In this document: in pieces, positions 15,061 through 23,592 of the stretch
Numbering within the stretch: position 1 is the first letter of the stretch
Layout of the letters: the number at the start of each line of letters is the position of its first letter
Assembly (NCBI RefSeq): GCF_017488845.2
Contig: NZ_CP083370.1
Coordinates: forward strand, 248,001 to 312,000
Length of the DNA: 64,000 nt
Reading direction: 5' to 3'
DNA from: Ensifer canadensis
GTDB lineage: Bacteria; Pseudomonadota; Alphaproteobacteria; Rhizobiales; Rhizobiaceae
Made by a program: the position numbers and the translations under genes
Notes under the pieces: generated by a model
The model's input: only the letters and a program-made list of their open reading frames with translations
Databases searched by the model: none
What the model was told of the DNA's origin: nothing

Positions 15061-15108
15061 GGATTGAAAATCCGCGTGTCGGTGGTTCAAATCCGCCTCC
15101 GGGCACCA
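15061..15108 (+). other. attachment-site remnant: 3' part of tRNA-Phe
   Basis: The 48 bases read as the anticodon arm, variable loop, T arm and acceptor 3' strand of tRNA-Phe: anticodon loop TTGAAAA with GAA, then GGTGGTTCAAATCC and TCCGGGC-ACCA. The 5' half of a tRNA (GCCCGGA..., D arm) is absent upstream, so this is not a working gene. Tyrosine integrases often cross over in the anticodon loop or T arm and leave such a 3' copy at the far end. It therefore marks the right boundary of the island (att). Confidence 0.85.
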
Positions 15109-15784
15109 TTCATAATTGCATGGTTTCCTTTGATTTTTAGCCTCTTGATTTAGTCGGTCGCTTGCCGCGTCTAGGCAGGTCTTTTCAGCGTTCTGGAAGT
15201 TTCCGTTCTTCCTTCTGCTCACTTCCTTTTTGAAGTCAGCAATGGTGCGTGTCGCAGATGGTAGCCACGTCGAACCTCGCCGCCTCCTCCAACCGAATGT
15301 GGCGGGTCTCTAGGGCACGGTCACACTGGCAGGAGCATATCGGGGCAGGGGTGGCTGCTTCCCCTTGCCGATGCAAAGCCGGAGCCGAAGAAGCCGTAAT
15401 CTTAGCGCTGACGCCCTTACAAGGGCTAGGGCGCGGTCTGTGACTGCGCTCTGATGCAAGCTGCTTCCGATACCCTGCCGCCACCTTATTCAGCCAAGCG
15501 GCGATTTTTTCACCTGGCTCTGTCGCCGCCATCCCGCCATGCGGCTGGTATTCCGCATGGGCCCGAAGGGCGCCGCGCCACCTATCCACCCAACACCGCA
15601 GACAATGAGATTAACCAATTGTTAACCATGTCGGCGCAACCTGAAACACTGTTGGCAGATTGTGCACCGATCTGGTGGGATCGTGTCAGTCAGGCGTTTC
15701 GAGCTTGGAATATACCGGGCATGCCGCGCCCCAAAGCAGACGAATTCGTTCATTCCTGAGGGAGTAGAGGCAAGGGTGTACGAA
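15109..15784. other. 676-nt stretch without a supported gene
   Basis: Open frames here (for example minus 15589-15236) have low-complexity, Arg/Ser/Cys-rich translations and no usable start context, so I do not call them. The part near 15600 contains AATTGTTAACCATG-like sequence. It is the chromosomal side just beyond the attachment site. Confidence 0.4.
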
Positions 15785-15871
15785 ATGGCAGATCACATGA
15801 TGAAGATGCTGATGAGCATCATGGCAGCGCTGTCGCTTGGCTCGCTGCTGTTTCTGATGGCCGTTCTCTAA
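15785..15871 (+). CDS. 28-aa hydrophobic membrane peptide
   Basis: Starts ATG with AAGG upstream. After a seven-residue start rich in Met and His, residues 9-28 are one continuous hydrophobic segment (LMSIMAALSLGSLLFLMAVL), so it would be a single-pass membrane peptide. Too short for most gene finders. Coding is suggested by the ribosome site and the clean membrane-helix composition; conservation is not tested here. Confidence 0.45.
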   Translation: MADHMMKMLMSIMAALSLGSLLFLMAVL

Positions 15872-15965
15872 AGCGCGTCGCGATTTCCAGGATCCGCTTG
15901 TCGCGCTTCAAGCTCTTGTTCTTTCGCATGTCATCGCGAAAGCGCTGCACATTTTTGCGCGACAT
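15872..15965. repeat. Rhizobial intergenic palindromic repeat
   Basis: Begins at the stop of the 28-aa gene with AGCGCGTCGCGATTTCCAGG and ends TTTTGCGCGACAT. The GTCGCG...GCGCGAC arms and the TTTCGCATGTCATCGC core match a repeat I know as widespread between Rhizobiaceae genes. It may act as an RNA hairpin at transcript ends. Confidence 0.55.
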
Positions 15966-16018
15966 TTCTGGTGACGGCGAAAAGCTCGGGCGTTTGCGCG
16001 CACCCGCGGTCCGGTCTG

Positions 16019-16405
16019 TCAGGGATAGAGGTAGAACTCGTCCCAGTTCTCGCGCGGCACGAGATCGCCGATCTTATATTCGAAGGACAGGATGCCCAGG
16101 TGCTCCGCGTCGGTGCGGCACTTGAATTTTAGCTTGTACCATTCCCCCTTGCTGCGGAAAACCGCGCCCGGCGCCTTCATCTTGTCTTCCTTCATGACCG
16201 GTTCGGCGAAGGTGTAGGCGATCACCTTGTCGGGCTTGAAGGTCGTCTTGTCGGCGTTGATGCGCTCCATCGCCTCGGTGTCGCAGCGCTGTTCCAGGCG
16301 GGTCTGCGGGTCAAGCTTTTCGAACTGGCGCACCAGGGACTGATCCATCGCCAGCGCCGGGGAAAATGTGGCGGCGAAGATGAGCGGGTACGCGACTATC
16401 TTCAT
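16019..16405 (-). CDS. DUF930-type secreted protein
   Basis: 128 residues from ATG 16405, which gives a clean signal peptide (MKIVAYPLIFAATFSPALA, cleavage near residue 19); the longer frame to 16447 is not used. The mature part contains QTRLEQRCDTEAMERI and ends RENWDEFYLYP, with two conserved Cys. It matches the DUF930 family of small exported proteins in Rhizobiales. Function unknown; periplasmic location expected. Confidence 0.75.
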   Translation of the reverse strand: MKIVAYPLIFAATFSPALAMDQSLVRQFEKLDPQTRLEQRCDTEAMERINADKTTFKPDKVIAYTFAEPVMKEDKMKAPGAVFRSKGEWYKLKFKCRTDAEHLGILSFEYKIGDLVPRENWDEFYLYP

Positions 16406-16507
16406 GCTCGACGGACTCCTGATTCTGGAAAGGGCCGCGCCCGGCAAATCACTGCCGGAGTGCGCCTGCGGTTTCAGTTAAGCTTTGTGGCCATTCCAAG
16501 GCACGGA

Positions 16508-16969
16508 TTACGTTTCCGAAACGTCGATCCATTCGGCGCCGGTCAATTCGACGATACGCTGCGGATTGATGTGAACGGCGGCATTGGTGGCGCCAGCGGC
16601 AGGAACGACGATGTCGTAGGCTTTCAGCGACAGGTCGCAATAGATGCTGTGGGGCTTGGCAAGGCCGAACGGGCAGACGCCGCCGACTGGATGACCGGTC
16701 TCCGCCTCGACCTCGTCGAAGCCGAGCATGCGGGCCTTGGTGCCGAAGCGGGCTTTGTATTTCTTGTTGTCGAGCCGCGCGTCACCGCGCGTGACGATGA
16801 GGATCACGTCGTCGCCGACGCGGAGCGCCAATGTCTTGGCGATCTGTGCCGGTTCGACGCCATGGCCCTCGGCGGCAAGTGCCACTGTTGCCGTGCTCTG
16901 CTCGAGTTCGATGACGTCGATGTCGGGGGCGTGCTGCGAGAAGAACTGTTTGACGGATGTAAGGCTCAT
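16508..16969 (-). CDS. YbaK/EbsC-family aminoacyl-tRNA deacylase
   Basis: 153 residues, full length for the family. It has the YbaK/ProX fold hallmarks: VIELEQSTATVALAA, QIAKTLALRVGDDVILIVTRGDARLDNKK with the conserved Lys, and GGVCPFGLAKP. These proteins hydrolyse mischarged tRNAs, usually Cys- or Ala-tRNA-Pro, in trans. Lone gene, with no obvious operon partner. The particular mischarged tRNA cannot be decided from sequence by eye. Confidence 0.85.
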   Translation of the reverse strand: MSLTSVKQFFSQHAPDIDVIELEQSTATVALAAEGHGVEPAQIAKTLALRVGDDVILIVTRGDARLDNKKYKARFGTKARMLGFDEVEAETGHPVGGVCPFGLAKPHSIYCDLSLKAYDIVVPAAGATNAAVHINPQRIVELTGAEWIDVSET

Positions 16970-17073
16970 GGTGGGTCTTCAGGCTCTGGAAATGGCTTCA
17001 TGAAAAAAAGTCGAGCGGACGAACGCTTGGAGAGGCGTCGAGCGCCAAGGGTGCTGCCGCCGGCAGGAATGCC

Positions 17074-17262
17074 TCAATCGTCGTTGGAGGCGTCAAGGTC
17101 TTCCGGGCGTCTGCCTTCCTGCTGCGGCGGCAGGTAGCCATGGGTCGTGAACCAGTTTTCGAGGATCGCCGCGATCGCCTGCTCGCGTGTGAGCTTGCCG
17201 GGATGGTCGGCCATGAACGCCTTCAGCGCCGTTTCGATATTGTCGGAGTTCGGCTCGCTCAT
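17074..17262 (-). CDS. Small conserved hypothetical protein
   Basis: 62 residues from ATG 17262, preceded by GGAAGGAAA. The product is a helical domain (IETALKAFMADHPGKLTREQ, then AIAAILENWF) with a polar tail EGRRPEDLDASNDD. No motif known to me. It sits between the YbaK and GlsB-type genes on the same strand, with 77 nt to the latter. Confidence 0.55.
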   Translation of the reverse strand: MSEPNSDNIETALKAFMADHPGKLTREQAIAAILENWFTTHGYLPPQQEGRRPEDLDASNDD

Positions 17263-17339
17263 GGTGATTTCCTTCCGTTGGACTGGCACGGCCCGCCGGG
17301 TCGGCGAGCCATGCGGTATGGTCGCGTGGCGGTGGTTCG

Positions 17340-17594
17340 TCACGCCTGTTTGACGATGCGGATCAGCACCAGCAGGATCACTGCGCCGATCGTCGCGTGC
17401 AGGATCGCCGAAAGCACGCCCGATCCAAGGCTGATACCGATGGCGGGAAAGAGGAAGCCGGCGATGAAGGCGCCGATGATGCCCACGACCATGTTGCCGA
17501 TCAGGCCGAAGCCGAACCCCTTGACGATCAAGCCGGCAAGCCAGCCGGCGATCGCTCCGACAATCAGGAATACGAGAATGCTTTCGATACCCAT
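17340..17594 (-). CDS. GlsB/YeaQ/YmgE-family stress membrane protein
   Basis: 84 residues with three hydrophobic segments (about 4-24, 30-52, 58-80) and the family signature: GAIAGWLAGLIVKGFGFGLI and GNMVVGIIGAFIAGFL. Members are small inner-membrane proteins induced by stress; the biochemical role is not known. The start is preceded by GGAAAGGGA. Single-gene unit. Confidence 0.9.
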   Translation of the reverse strand: MGIESILVFLIVGAIAGWLAGLIVKGFGFGLIGNMVVGIIGAFIAGFLFPAIGISLGSGVLSAILHATIGAVILLVLIRIVKQA

Positions 17595-17824
17595 GAATGG
17601 TTCCCTTTCCGTTGGACCTAGAAGGGAAAGATAGACCAGGATTTCAAATCAGATAGGGGGCAATTTCATCGCGCGATGATTTTTTGCAGGAATGCGAAGC
17701 ATTTGTGCGGGACAATCCGGCGCCGTCCGTCAAACAGGGCGCACAAAAGGCCGCGGTCACGCTCGCTTTATGATCCGCCTACGAGATCGGAGCCGATCCG
17801 CGAGACGATATCAATCGTGCGTGA

Positions 17825-17856
17825 AAATGCCGGGCAGCAATCGCTGCCCGGCATTT
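17825..17856 (-). terminator. Intrinsic terminator of the rhaDI operon
   Basis: Perfect 14-bp stem, AAATGCCGGGCAGC / GCTGCCCGGCATTT, around AATC, 25 nt beyond the rhaI stop. Read on the minus strand the stem ends in TTTT. Confidence 0.8.
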
Positions 17857-17881
17857 AGATTGTGGGATGGGGGAGTGGATC

Positions 17882-19177
17882 TCAGACGATGCCGCCGCCA
17901 CCGCCGGCAACGGCCGGCCGCTCGCCGGCCACCTTGGCGCGATAGCCGCTCGCCCGATAGGTCGCAACCGGCGCAATCGCCCCGCCGCTTTCGAAGCGCG
18001 CCATCGCCAGGATCGGCTCGACGTCGGTGCGAAACGCGGTCTTCAGCGTTTCCGCCGCCATCAGTGCATCATTGTCCTGCTGGAAGCTGTCGAGCGCTGT
18101 GCGGTCGACGATGAGGGCCTGTGCATAGGCGCGGCAGACCTCCATCGCGCTCGTCATCAGGCTTTCGATCGGATCGGTGACATTGTGGCTCTGGTCGAGC
18201 ATATGGGCCGGATCGAAGCCTTTGGCACCCCGCGTCTCGGCATCGACGAGTTCATTGAAGACGAGGAACAGGCGATAGGGGTCGATCGAGCCGGTATCGA
18301 GGTCGTCGTCGCCATATTTCGAATCGTTGAAGTGGAAACCACCGAGTTTCCTGAACTGGATCAGCCGGGCGACGATCATCTCGATGTTGACGTTCGGCGC
18401 GTGGTGGCCAAGGTCGACCAGGCAGAAGGCCTTGGGTCCAAGTTCCTGGGCGATCAGGTAGTTGGTGCCCCAGTCCTGCACCACGGTCGAATAGAAGGCC
18501 GGCTCGAACATCTTGTGTTCGGTGAAGACGCGCCAGTCCTCGGGCAGTGCGGCATAGACCGCTTTCATCGCATCGAGATAACGCTCGAACGATCTGGTGA
18601 AGTTGCTCTGGCCGGGAAAGTTGGAGCCGTCTCCGACCCAGACCGTCAGTGCCTTCGAGCCGAGCTGTCGGCCGATGTCGATGCATTCGAGATTGTGCTC
18701 GACCGCTTGGGCGCGCGTGGCCGCGTCGCTGTGCGACAACGATCCGAACTTGTAGGAATGTGCCTGTCCGGGCGCATCCGAGAAGGTGTTCGAGTTCATC
18801 GCGTCGAAGCCGAGGCCGAGGGCGGCACCTTTCTGCTTCAGTTCCTGGAGATCGCTGACCTTGTCCCACGGGATGTGCAGCGAGACGTTGGGCGTTGCCC
18901 GTGTCAGCTGCTGGATGACGGCGCAATCCTCCAGCTTGTCGAAGATATTGCGCGGCTCGCCCTTGCCGGGGAAGCGGGCAAAGCGGGTGCCGCCGGTGCC
19001 GACCCCCCAGGAGGGGACTGCGACGCCATAGGCCGCAACCTTGCGCTTGATGGCGTCGACGTCGATGCCGCGGCGCGCCAGCCTTTCGCCAAGGCTTTCA
19101 TAGTCCTGGCGAAGTGCCGCCTCGCGGCGCTCGTTCTCTGCGTCAAGGATGGTCTTGCCGATCATGGTGGTGCTCAT
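17882..19177 (-). CDS. rhaI: L-rhamnose isomerase, rhizobial RhaI type
   Basis: 431 residues; ATG 19177 chosen because GGAG lies upstream and the longer reading to 19228 has no site. TIM-barrel isomerase family (xylose-isomerase-like). Probable metal-binding or catalytic segments are VFTEHKMFEPAF, FCLVDLGHHAPNVNIE and FHFNDSKYGDDDLDTG. It converts L-rhamnose to L-rhamnulose in the cytoplasm. Rhizobia use this enzyme rather than enteric RhaA. It follows rhaD by 13 nt, so the two form a minus-strand operon diverging from rhaR, and is followed by a strong terminator. Confidence 0.93.
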   Translation of the reverse strand: MSTTMIGKTILDAENERREAALRQDYESLGERLARRGIDVDAIKRKVAAYGVAVPSWGVGTGGTRFARFPGKGEPRNIFDKLEDCAVIQQLTRATPNVSLHIPWDKVSDLQELKQKGAALGLGFDAMNSNTFSDAPGQAHSYKFGSLSHSDAATRAQAVEHNLECIDIGRQLGSKALTVWVGDGSNFPGQSNFTRSFERYLDAMKAVYAALPEDWRVFTEHKMFEPAFYSTVVQDWGTNYLIAQELGPKAFCLVDLGHHAPNVNIEMIVARLIQFRKLGGFHFNDSKYGDDDLDTGSIDPYRLFLVFNELVDAETRGAKGFDPAHMLDQSHNVTDPIESLMTSAMEVCRAYAQALIVDRTALDSFQQDNDALMAAETLKTAFRTDVEPILAMARFESGGAIAPVATYRASGYRAKVAGERPAVAGGGGGIV

Positions 19178-19190
19178 CAAAATCTCCGGA

Positions 19191-21290
19191 TCAGCGGGTG
19201 AACGACTGGGCATTGCCCGCGTCGACATTGACGATGTTGCCGGTCGATTTCGCCGACATGTCCGAGGCGAGGAAGTAGATCGCCTCGGCGATATCCTCCG
19301 GGAAGACGCTGAGCTTCAGCATCGAGCGTTCGCGGTAGTGCGCCTCGAGGTCGTCGACATCCATCTTGTAGGCGGCGGCGCGCTGCTCTTTCCACTCGCC
19401 GGTCCAGATTTTCGAGCCGCGCAGCACGGCGTCCGGGTTGACGACGTTGACGCGGATCTGGGCGGACGCGCCCTCGAGCGCCAGGCAACGGGCGAGGTGG
19501 ATCTCGGCTGCCTTTGCGGTGCAGTAGGCCGATGCGCCGGGCGACGCGGCAAGACCATTTTTGGAAGCAACGAAGACGACGTTGCCGCCGGCCTTCTGGT
19601 TGCGGAAGACCCGGAAGGCCTCGCGCGAGACGAGGAAGTAGCCCGTCGCAAGGATGTCCATGTTCTTGTTCCAGAGCGCCAGCGTCGTATCCTCGACCGC
19701 GGCGGAGGAGGCAAGGCCGGCATTCGACACCAGGATGTCGAGACCGCCGAAGGCTAAAAGCGTATCGCCGAAGCCACCTTCTACCGCCGCCTCGCTGGTC
19801 ACGTTCATGCTGAGCGAACGCACGAAATCCTTGCCGTGGCGGGCCGCAAGCTCGCTTTCGGCGCTAGCAAGCGCCGTTTCGTCGATATCGGCGATGACGA
19901 CGCAGGCACCTTCCTGCATCAGCCGGTGTGCCGTTGCCTTGCCGATGCCGCCGGCGCCGCCAGTCACCAGCGCGATGCGTCCCGCAAGGCTTTTTGGCTT
20001 CGGCATGCGCTGAAGCTTGGCTTCCTCGAGCAGCCAGTATTCGATGTCGAAGGCTTCCTGTTCCGGCAGGCCGACATAGGTCGAGACGCCGGATGCGCCG
20101 CGCATGACATTGATGGCGTTGACGTAGAATTCGCCGGAGATGCGCGCCGTCGCCTTGTCCTTGGCAAAGGTGATCATGCCGACGCCGGGCACCAAGTAGA
20201 CGACCGCGTTCGGATCGCGCATGGCGGGGCTGTCTGCATGTTTGCAGCGCTCGTAGTAGGCGGCGTAATCGGCGCGATAGGCAGCGATTGCGTCGGCAAG
20301 CCCGGCAAGGGTCTTTTCGATGTCTGCAGCGGCAGGATCGAAATCGACGACAAGCGGGCAGATCTTGGTTCTGAGGAAATGATCCGGGCAGCTGGTGCCG
20401 AGCGCTGCCAGCGGCTTGAGATCCTTGGCGGTCACGAAGTCGAGCACCGCCTGGCTGTCGTCGAAATGTCCGACCTTGCGCTCGTCGGCGCTGATCAGGC
20501 CGCGGATGACCGGCATCAACCGTTTGGCAATCGCCACCCGGTCGCTCGCATCGAGCGTCGGCTTGGCCACGCCGCCGAAGGCCGGCCTGGTGTTTTCCGT
20601 CTCGAACCAGGCGATCGCCTTGTTGATGATTTCGACGGTGGTCTCGTAAGCTTCTCTGGCCGTGTCGCCCCAGGTGAAGAGGCCATGGCTTTCAAGCACG
20701 ACGCCGCGGGCGGACGGATTCTCCAGGCAGAACTTTTCCAGCCAGAGGCCGAGTTCGTAGCCCGGGCGCTTCCAGGGCAGCCAGCCGATGTCGTTGCCGA
20801 AGATTTTTGCCGTCAATTCCCTGCTGTTTTTGGAGGCCGCTATCGCGATGATCGCATCGGGATGCATGTGATCGACGTGCTTTTTCGGAACATAGGCGTG
20901 CAGCGGCGTGTCGATCGAGGCGGCGCGCGGGTTGAGGTTGAACGTGCAATGCGGAAGATAGCCGACCATCTCGTCTTCGAAGGCGACGCCGCGATAGATG
21001 CCTTTCAGGGCATTCAGCTTGTCCATGCAAAGCGTGGCGAAGCCGTCCATCTTGATCGTGCCGACGTCGCCGCCAGAGCCCTTGACCCAGAGGACTTCGA
21101 CCGTGCCGCCGCCGAGCGGGTCCTTCTCCATCACCTTGGCCGAGGTATTGCCGCCGCCGTAGTTGGTGATGCGCTTGTCGGAGCCGAGCAGGTTCGAACG
21201 ATAGAGAAGACGTTCGGCCTCGCTCATGCCGGCCGCCTTCGTCTCATCCCATAGATTGGCAAGCCGCGCGCCCTGTTGCTTGTCGAGCAT
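19191..21290 (-). CDS. rhaD: Bifunctional rhamnulose-1-phosphate aldolase / alcohol dehydrogenase
   Basis: 699 residues; ATG 21290 has GGGAGGA upstream. The N-terminal third is a class II aldolase (SGGDVGTIK, MHPDAIIAIAASKNS and ESHGLFTWG with zinc-binding His). The C-terminal 270 residues are a short-chain dehydrogenase with the NAD loop TGGAGGIGKA and the catalytic YCTAKAA. One protein thus cleaves rhamnulose-1-phosphate to dihydroxyacetone phosphate and L-lactaldehyde, and oxidises or reduces the lactaldehyde. This fusion is the standard rhizobial form. First gene of the minus-strand rha operon; its promoter region faces rhaR. Confidence 0.93.
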   Translation of the reverse strand: MLDKQQGARLANLWDETKAAGMSEAERLLYRSNLLGSDKRITNYGGGNTSAKVMEKDPLGGGTVEVLWVKGSGGDVGTIKMDGFATLCMDKLNALKGIYRGVAFEDEMVGYLPHCTFNLNPRAASIDTPLHAYVPKKHVDHMHPDAIIAIAASKNSRELTAKIFGNDIGWLPWKRPGYELGLWLEKFCLENPSARGVVLESHGLFTWGDTAREAYETTVEIINKAIAWFETENTRPAFGGVAKPTLDASDRVAIAKRLMPVIRGLISADERKVGHFDDSQAVLDFVTAKDLKPLAALGTSCPDHFLRTKICPLVVDFDPAAADIEKTLAGLADAIAAYRADYAAYYERCKHADSPAMRDPNAVVYLVPGVGMITFAKDKATARISGEFYVNAINVMRGASGVSTYVGLPEQEAFDIEYWLLEEAKLQRMPKPKSLAGRIALVTGGAGGIGKATAHRLMQEGACVVIADIDETALASAESELAARHGKDFVRSLSMNVTSEAAVEGGFGDTLLAFGGLDILVSNAGLASSAAVEDTTLALWNKNMDILATGYFLVSREAFRVFRNQKAGGNVVFVASKNGLAASPGASAYCTAKAAEIHLARCLALEGASAQIRVNVVNPDAVLRGSKIWTGEWKEQRAAAYKMDVDDLEAHYRERSMLKLSVFPEDIAEAIYFLASDMSAKSTGNIVNVDAGNAQSFTR

Positions 21291-21374
21291 CTCGAAAATC
21301 CTCCCGGTCCGTTGCCACGCGGCTTGGCGGCCGCGTGGAGATGTGGTTGGCATCAGATCACATGGCCCGAGAGT

Positions 21375-21453
21375 CATTGTCAATCAAAAACGATCAAATT
21401 CGCGCATGTCGCACTGCACAATGAAAAAATATGATTGATTGTGATTGACAATG
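21375..21453. promoter_or_regulatory. Inverted-repeat operator pair in the rhaD-rhaR divergent promoter
   Basis: CATTGTCAATCA (21375-21386) and TGATTGACAATG (21442-21453) are perfect reverse complements, 55 nt apart, in the 203-nt gap between rhaD and rhaR. The AT-rich middle includes further TGATTG/CGATCAA units. RhaR is a DeoR-type repressor, so these are the likely sites through which it controls both transcripts; binding is inferred. Confidence 0.6.
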
Positions 21454-21493
21454 TTTGGTCGTGATGGAAGCATGCAAATTATCGGAGGAGCGA

Positions 21494-22306
21494 ATGCACG
21501 AGAAAGAAAGACATCGGATCATTCTGTCGGCGGTTCAGGAAAAGCCCGTGGTCACGGTGCCGGAACTGGTCGATCTGACCGACAGTTCCGAGGCGACGAT
21601 CCGGCGCGATATCGCGGCGCTCCACGTGCAGAAGCGGTTGCGGCGCGTGCGCGGCGGGGCGGAAGCGATCAATCCGCCGCAGTTCGTCGGGCTGGCCGGG
21701 CGACCCTTCAAGGTCAATGAAAGCCTGCATGCGCGGGAGAAGCAGGCGATCGCCAAGGAGGCGGTGGCGCTGTGCGAAGATGGCGAGCCGATCATCATCA
21801 ATGGCGGCACGACGACCTTCCAGATGGTGCACTTTCTCACCAATCGCCGGATGCAGGTCTTCACCAACTCGTTTCCGATCGCCGAGCATCTGCTCAAGCA
21901 CTCGAAAAACACGGTGATGCTGTCGGGCGGCACGATCTACCGCGAGCAGAACATCATCCTCAGTCCGTTCGACAATGACGTGACGCGCAATTTCTATGCG
22001 CGCCGCATGTTCATGGGCGCCCAGGGGCTTGGTCCGCTCGGTCTGATGGAGGCGGATCCGCTGCTGATCCAGGCCGAGCAGAAACTGATCGATCAGGCCG
22101 ACGAGCTCGTCGTGCTCGTCGACTCGTCGAAATTTCACAAGCGCTCCAGCCTCATCCTGTGCGGATTGAAGCGGATCGCCACTGTGATCACGGATTCGGG
22201 CATCGAGGACAGGCATGCTGCGATGCTCGAAAATGCCGGCGTGCGATTGGTGATCGCCAACGCCAGGTCCGGCGCTGACGCGGAGAATGCATCCTCGACC
22301 GCTTGA
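21494..22306 (+). CDS. rhaR: DeoR-family rhamnose operon regulator
   Basis: 270 residues; ATG 21494 follows CGGAGGAG by a few bases, whereas an upstream GTG at 21455 is unsupported. The N-terminal helix-turn-helix is VTVPELVDLTDSSEATIRRD (about 18-37), typical of DeoR. The sugar-phosphate-sensing domain has IINGGTTTFQM, VMLSGGTIYREQ and LVDSSKFHKRS. DeoR proteins respond to phosphorylated intermediates, so rhamnulose-1-phosphate is the probable inducer. It precedes rhaS and faces rhaD, consistent with control of both units. Confidence 0.9.
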   Translation: MHEKERHRIILSAVQEKPVVTVPELVDLTDSSEATIRRDIAALHVQKRLRRVRGGAEAINPPQFVGLAGRPFKVNESLHAREKQAIAKEAVALCEDGEPIIINGGTTTFQMVHFLTNRRMQVFTNSFPIAEHLLKHSKNTVMLSGGTIYREQNIILSPFDNDVTRNFYARRMFMGAQGLGPLGLMEADPLLIQAEQKLIDQADELVVLVDSSKFHKRSSLILCGLKRIATVITDSGIEDRHAAMLENAGVRLVIANARSGADAENASSTA

Positions 22307-22432
22307 GACGGCCGAGGGGAGGGGAAGGATCGGCACCGGTCGGAAAAGACCGGGCCGGTTGCGAATTCGAGAAGGTTAGTACCGGACGATGCGGTCATCC
22401 CGATCGCGTTCCGGTCCATGGGAGGAGTGGAA

Positions 22433-23422
22433 ATGAAGATCCTGAAATCATTGATGGTCACGGCCGCCGTGTCGTTGGCGCTGATGGCCAATGCCGCACA
22501 TGCGGAAAACAAGAAGATCGCCCTGGTCGTCAAGGCGCTCGGCATCGGCTTCTTCGAGGCTGCCAACAAGGGCGCGCAGGAAGCCGCAAAGGAACTGGGC
22601 GACGTCGAGGTGATCTACACCGGTCCAACGACGACGACCGCTGAAGGCCAGATCGAGGTGATCAACTCGCTGATCGCCCAGAAGGTCGATGCCATCGCTG
22701 TTTCCGCCAACGACACCGATGCTCTCGTTCCGGCGCTGAAGAAGGCGATGGATCGTGGCATCAAGGTGATCTCCTGGGATTCCGGGGTCGCCAAGGACGG
22801 CCGCCAGATGCACCTCAACCCGTCGTCAAATCCATTGATCGGCAACATGATCATCAAGCTCGCCGCCGACAACCTGCCGGATGGCGGCGATGTCGCCGTG
22901 CTCTCGGCTTCGGCGACAGCCACGAACCAGAACACCTGGATCGAGGAAATGAAGAAGGTTCAGGGCAACTACAAGGGCATCAATGTCGTCGCGACCGTCT
23001 ACGGCGATGACCTTGCCGACAAGTCTTACCGCGAAACGCAAGGGCTCATTCAGTCCTATCCCAACCTGAAGGCGATCATCGCGCCGACCTCGGTCGGTAT
23101 CGTTGCTGCGGCACAGGCCGTCACCGATGCCGGCAAGATCGGCCAGATCAATGTCACGGGCCTCGGCCTTCCCTCGGAGATGGCCGGTCACGTGAAGTCG
23201 GGCGCATCCAAGTCCTTCGCGATCTGGAACCCGATCGATCTCGGCTATTCCGCAACGATGATCGCCTATGATCTCGTCAACGGTGCCGAAGCCAAGCCCG
23301 GCGCGGAATTGAAGATGGGCCGCATGGGCGCTGTGAAGCTCGACGACAACAACGAAGGCGCCATGGCCGACCCGTTCGTCTACGACGCCTCGAACGTCGA
23401 AGAGTTCGCAAAGATCTTCTGA
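22433..23422 (+). CDS. rhaS: Rhamnose ABC transporter, periplasmic binding protein
   Basis: 329 residues; ATG 22433 with GGAGGAG upstream. Signal peptide ending ANAAHA|ENK at about residue 23. The mature protein belongs to the Type I (ribose/rhamnose-binding, RbsB-like) family: YTGPTTTTAEGQIEVINSLI, AISVSANDTD-like strand and ISWDSGVAKDGRQ. It captures L-rhamnose in the periplasm and delivers it to RhaPQ. rhaS is separated from rhaT by a RIME repeat, which may lower downstream transcription, as binding proteins are usually needed in excess. Confidence 0.92.
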   Translation: MKILKSLMVTAAVSLALMANAAHAENKKIALVVKALGIGFFEAANKGAQEAAKELGDVEVIYTGPTTTTAEGQIEVINSLIAQKVDAIAVSANDTDALVPALKKAMDRGIKVISWDSGVAKDGRQMHLNPSSNPLIGNMIIKLAADNLPDGGDVAVLSASATATNQNTWIEEMKKVQGNYKGINVVATVYGDDLADKSYRETQGLIQSYPNLKAIIAPTSVGIVAAAQAVTDAGKIGQINVTGLGLPSEMAGHVKSGASKSFAIWNPIDLGYSATMIAYDLVNGAEAKPGAELKMGRMGAVKLDDNNEGAMADPFVYDASNVEEFAKIF

Positions 23423-23439
23423 TCGGCGAGGGGCGGTTA

Positions 23440-23592
23440 CCTCTCACCCGGCCTGCCGGCCACCTTCTCCCCGTTTGACGGGGAGAAGGGAAACATGCGG
23501 CGATGCTCCGCTCCTAATGGGCGTCGGCGTAAGCGGCGACACGCCAACGGGTCCCCTCTCCCCGCGAGCGAGGAGAGGGTTAGGGTGAGGGG
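23440..23592. repeat. RIME-type rhizobial intergenic mosaic element
   Basis: 153 bp between rhaS and rhaT with two large inverted units: CTTCTCCCCGTTTGACGGGG-type stem on the left and CCCTCTCCCCGCGAGCGAGG-type stem on the right, flanked by CTCACCC and GGGTGAGG ends. This matches the RIME elements of Rhizobium and Sinorhizobium. It may stabilise the rhaS 3' end. Confidence 0.75.

Noticed and set aside
15000..15108. Complete tRNA-Phe gene
   Set aside because: The D arm and acceptor 5' strand are missing upstream of 15061; only the 3' half is present.
15236..15589. Minus-strand 117-codon frame beside the attachment site
   Set aside because: Arg/Ser/Ala/Cys-rich composition, no ribosome site and no motif; not supported as a gene.
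17867..19201. Long plus-strand open frame opposite rhaI (444 codons)
   Set aside because: Translation is rich in Asp/Gly/Arg repeats with no known motif, whereas the minus strand gives the full RhaI enzyme; a high-GC antisense shadow.
19836..21254. Plus-strand open frame opposite rhaD (472 codons)
   Set aside because: Antisense shadow of a complete aldolase/dehydrogenase.
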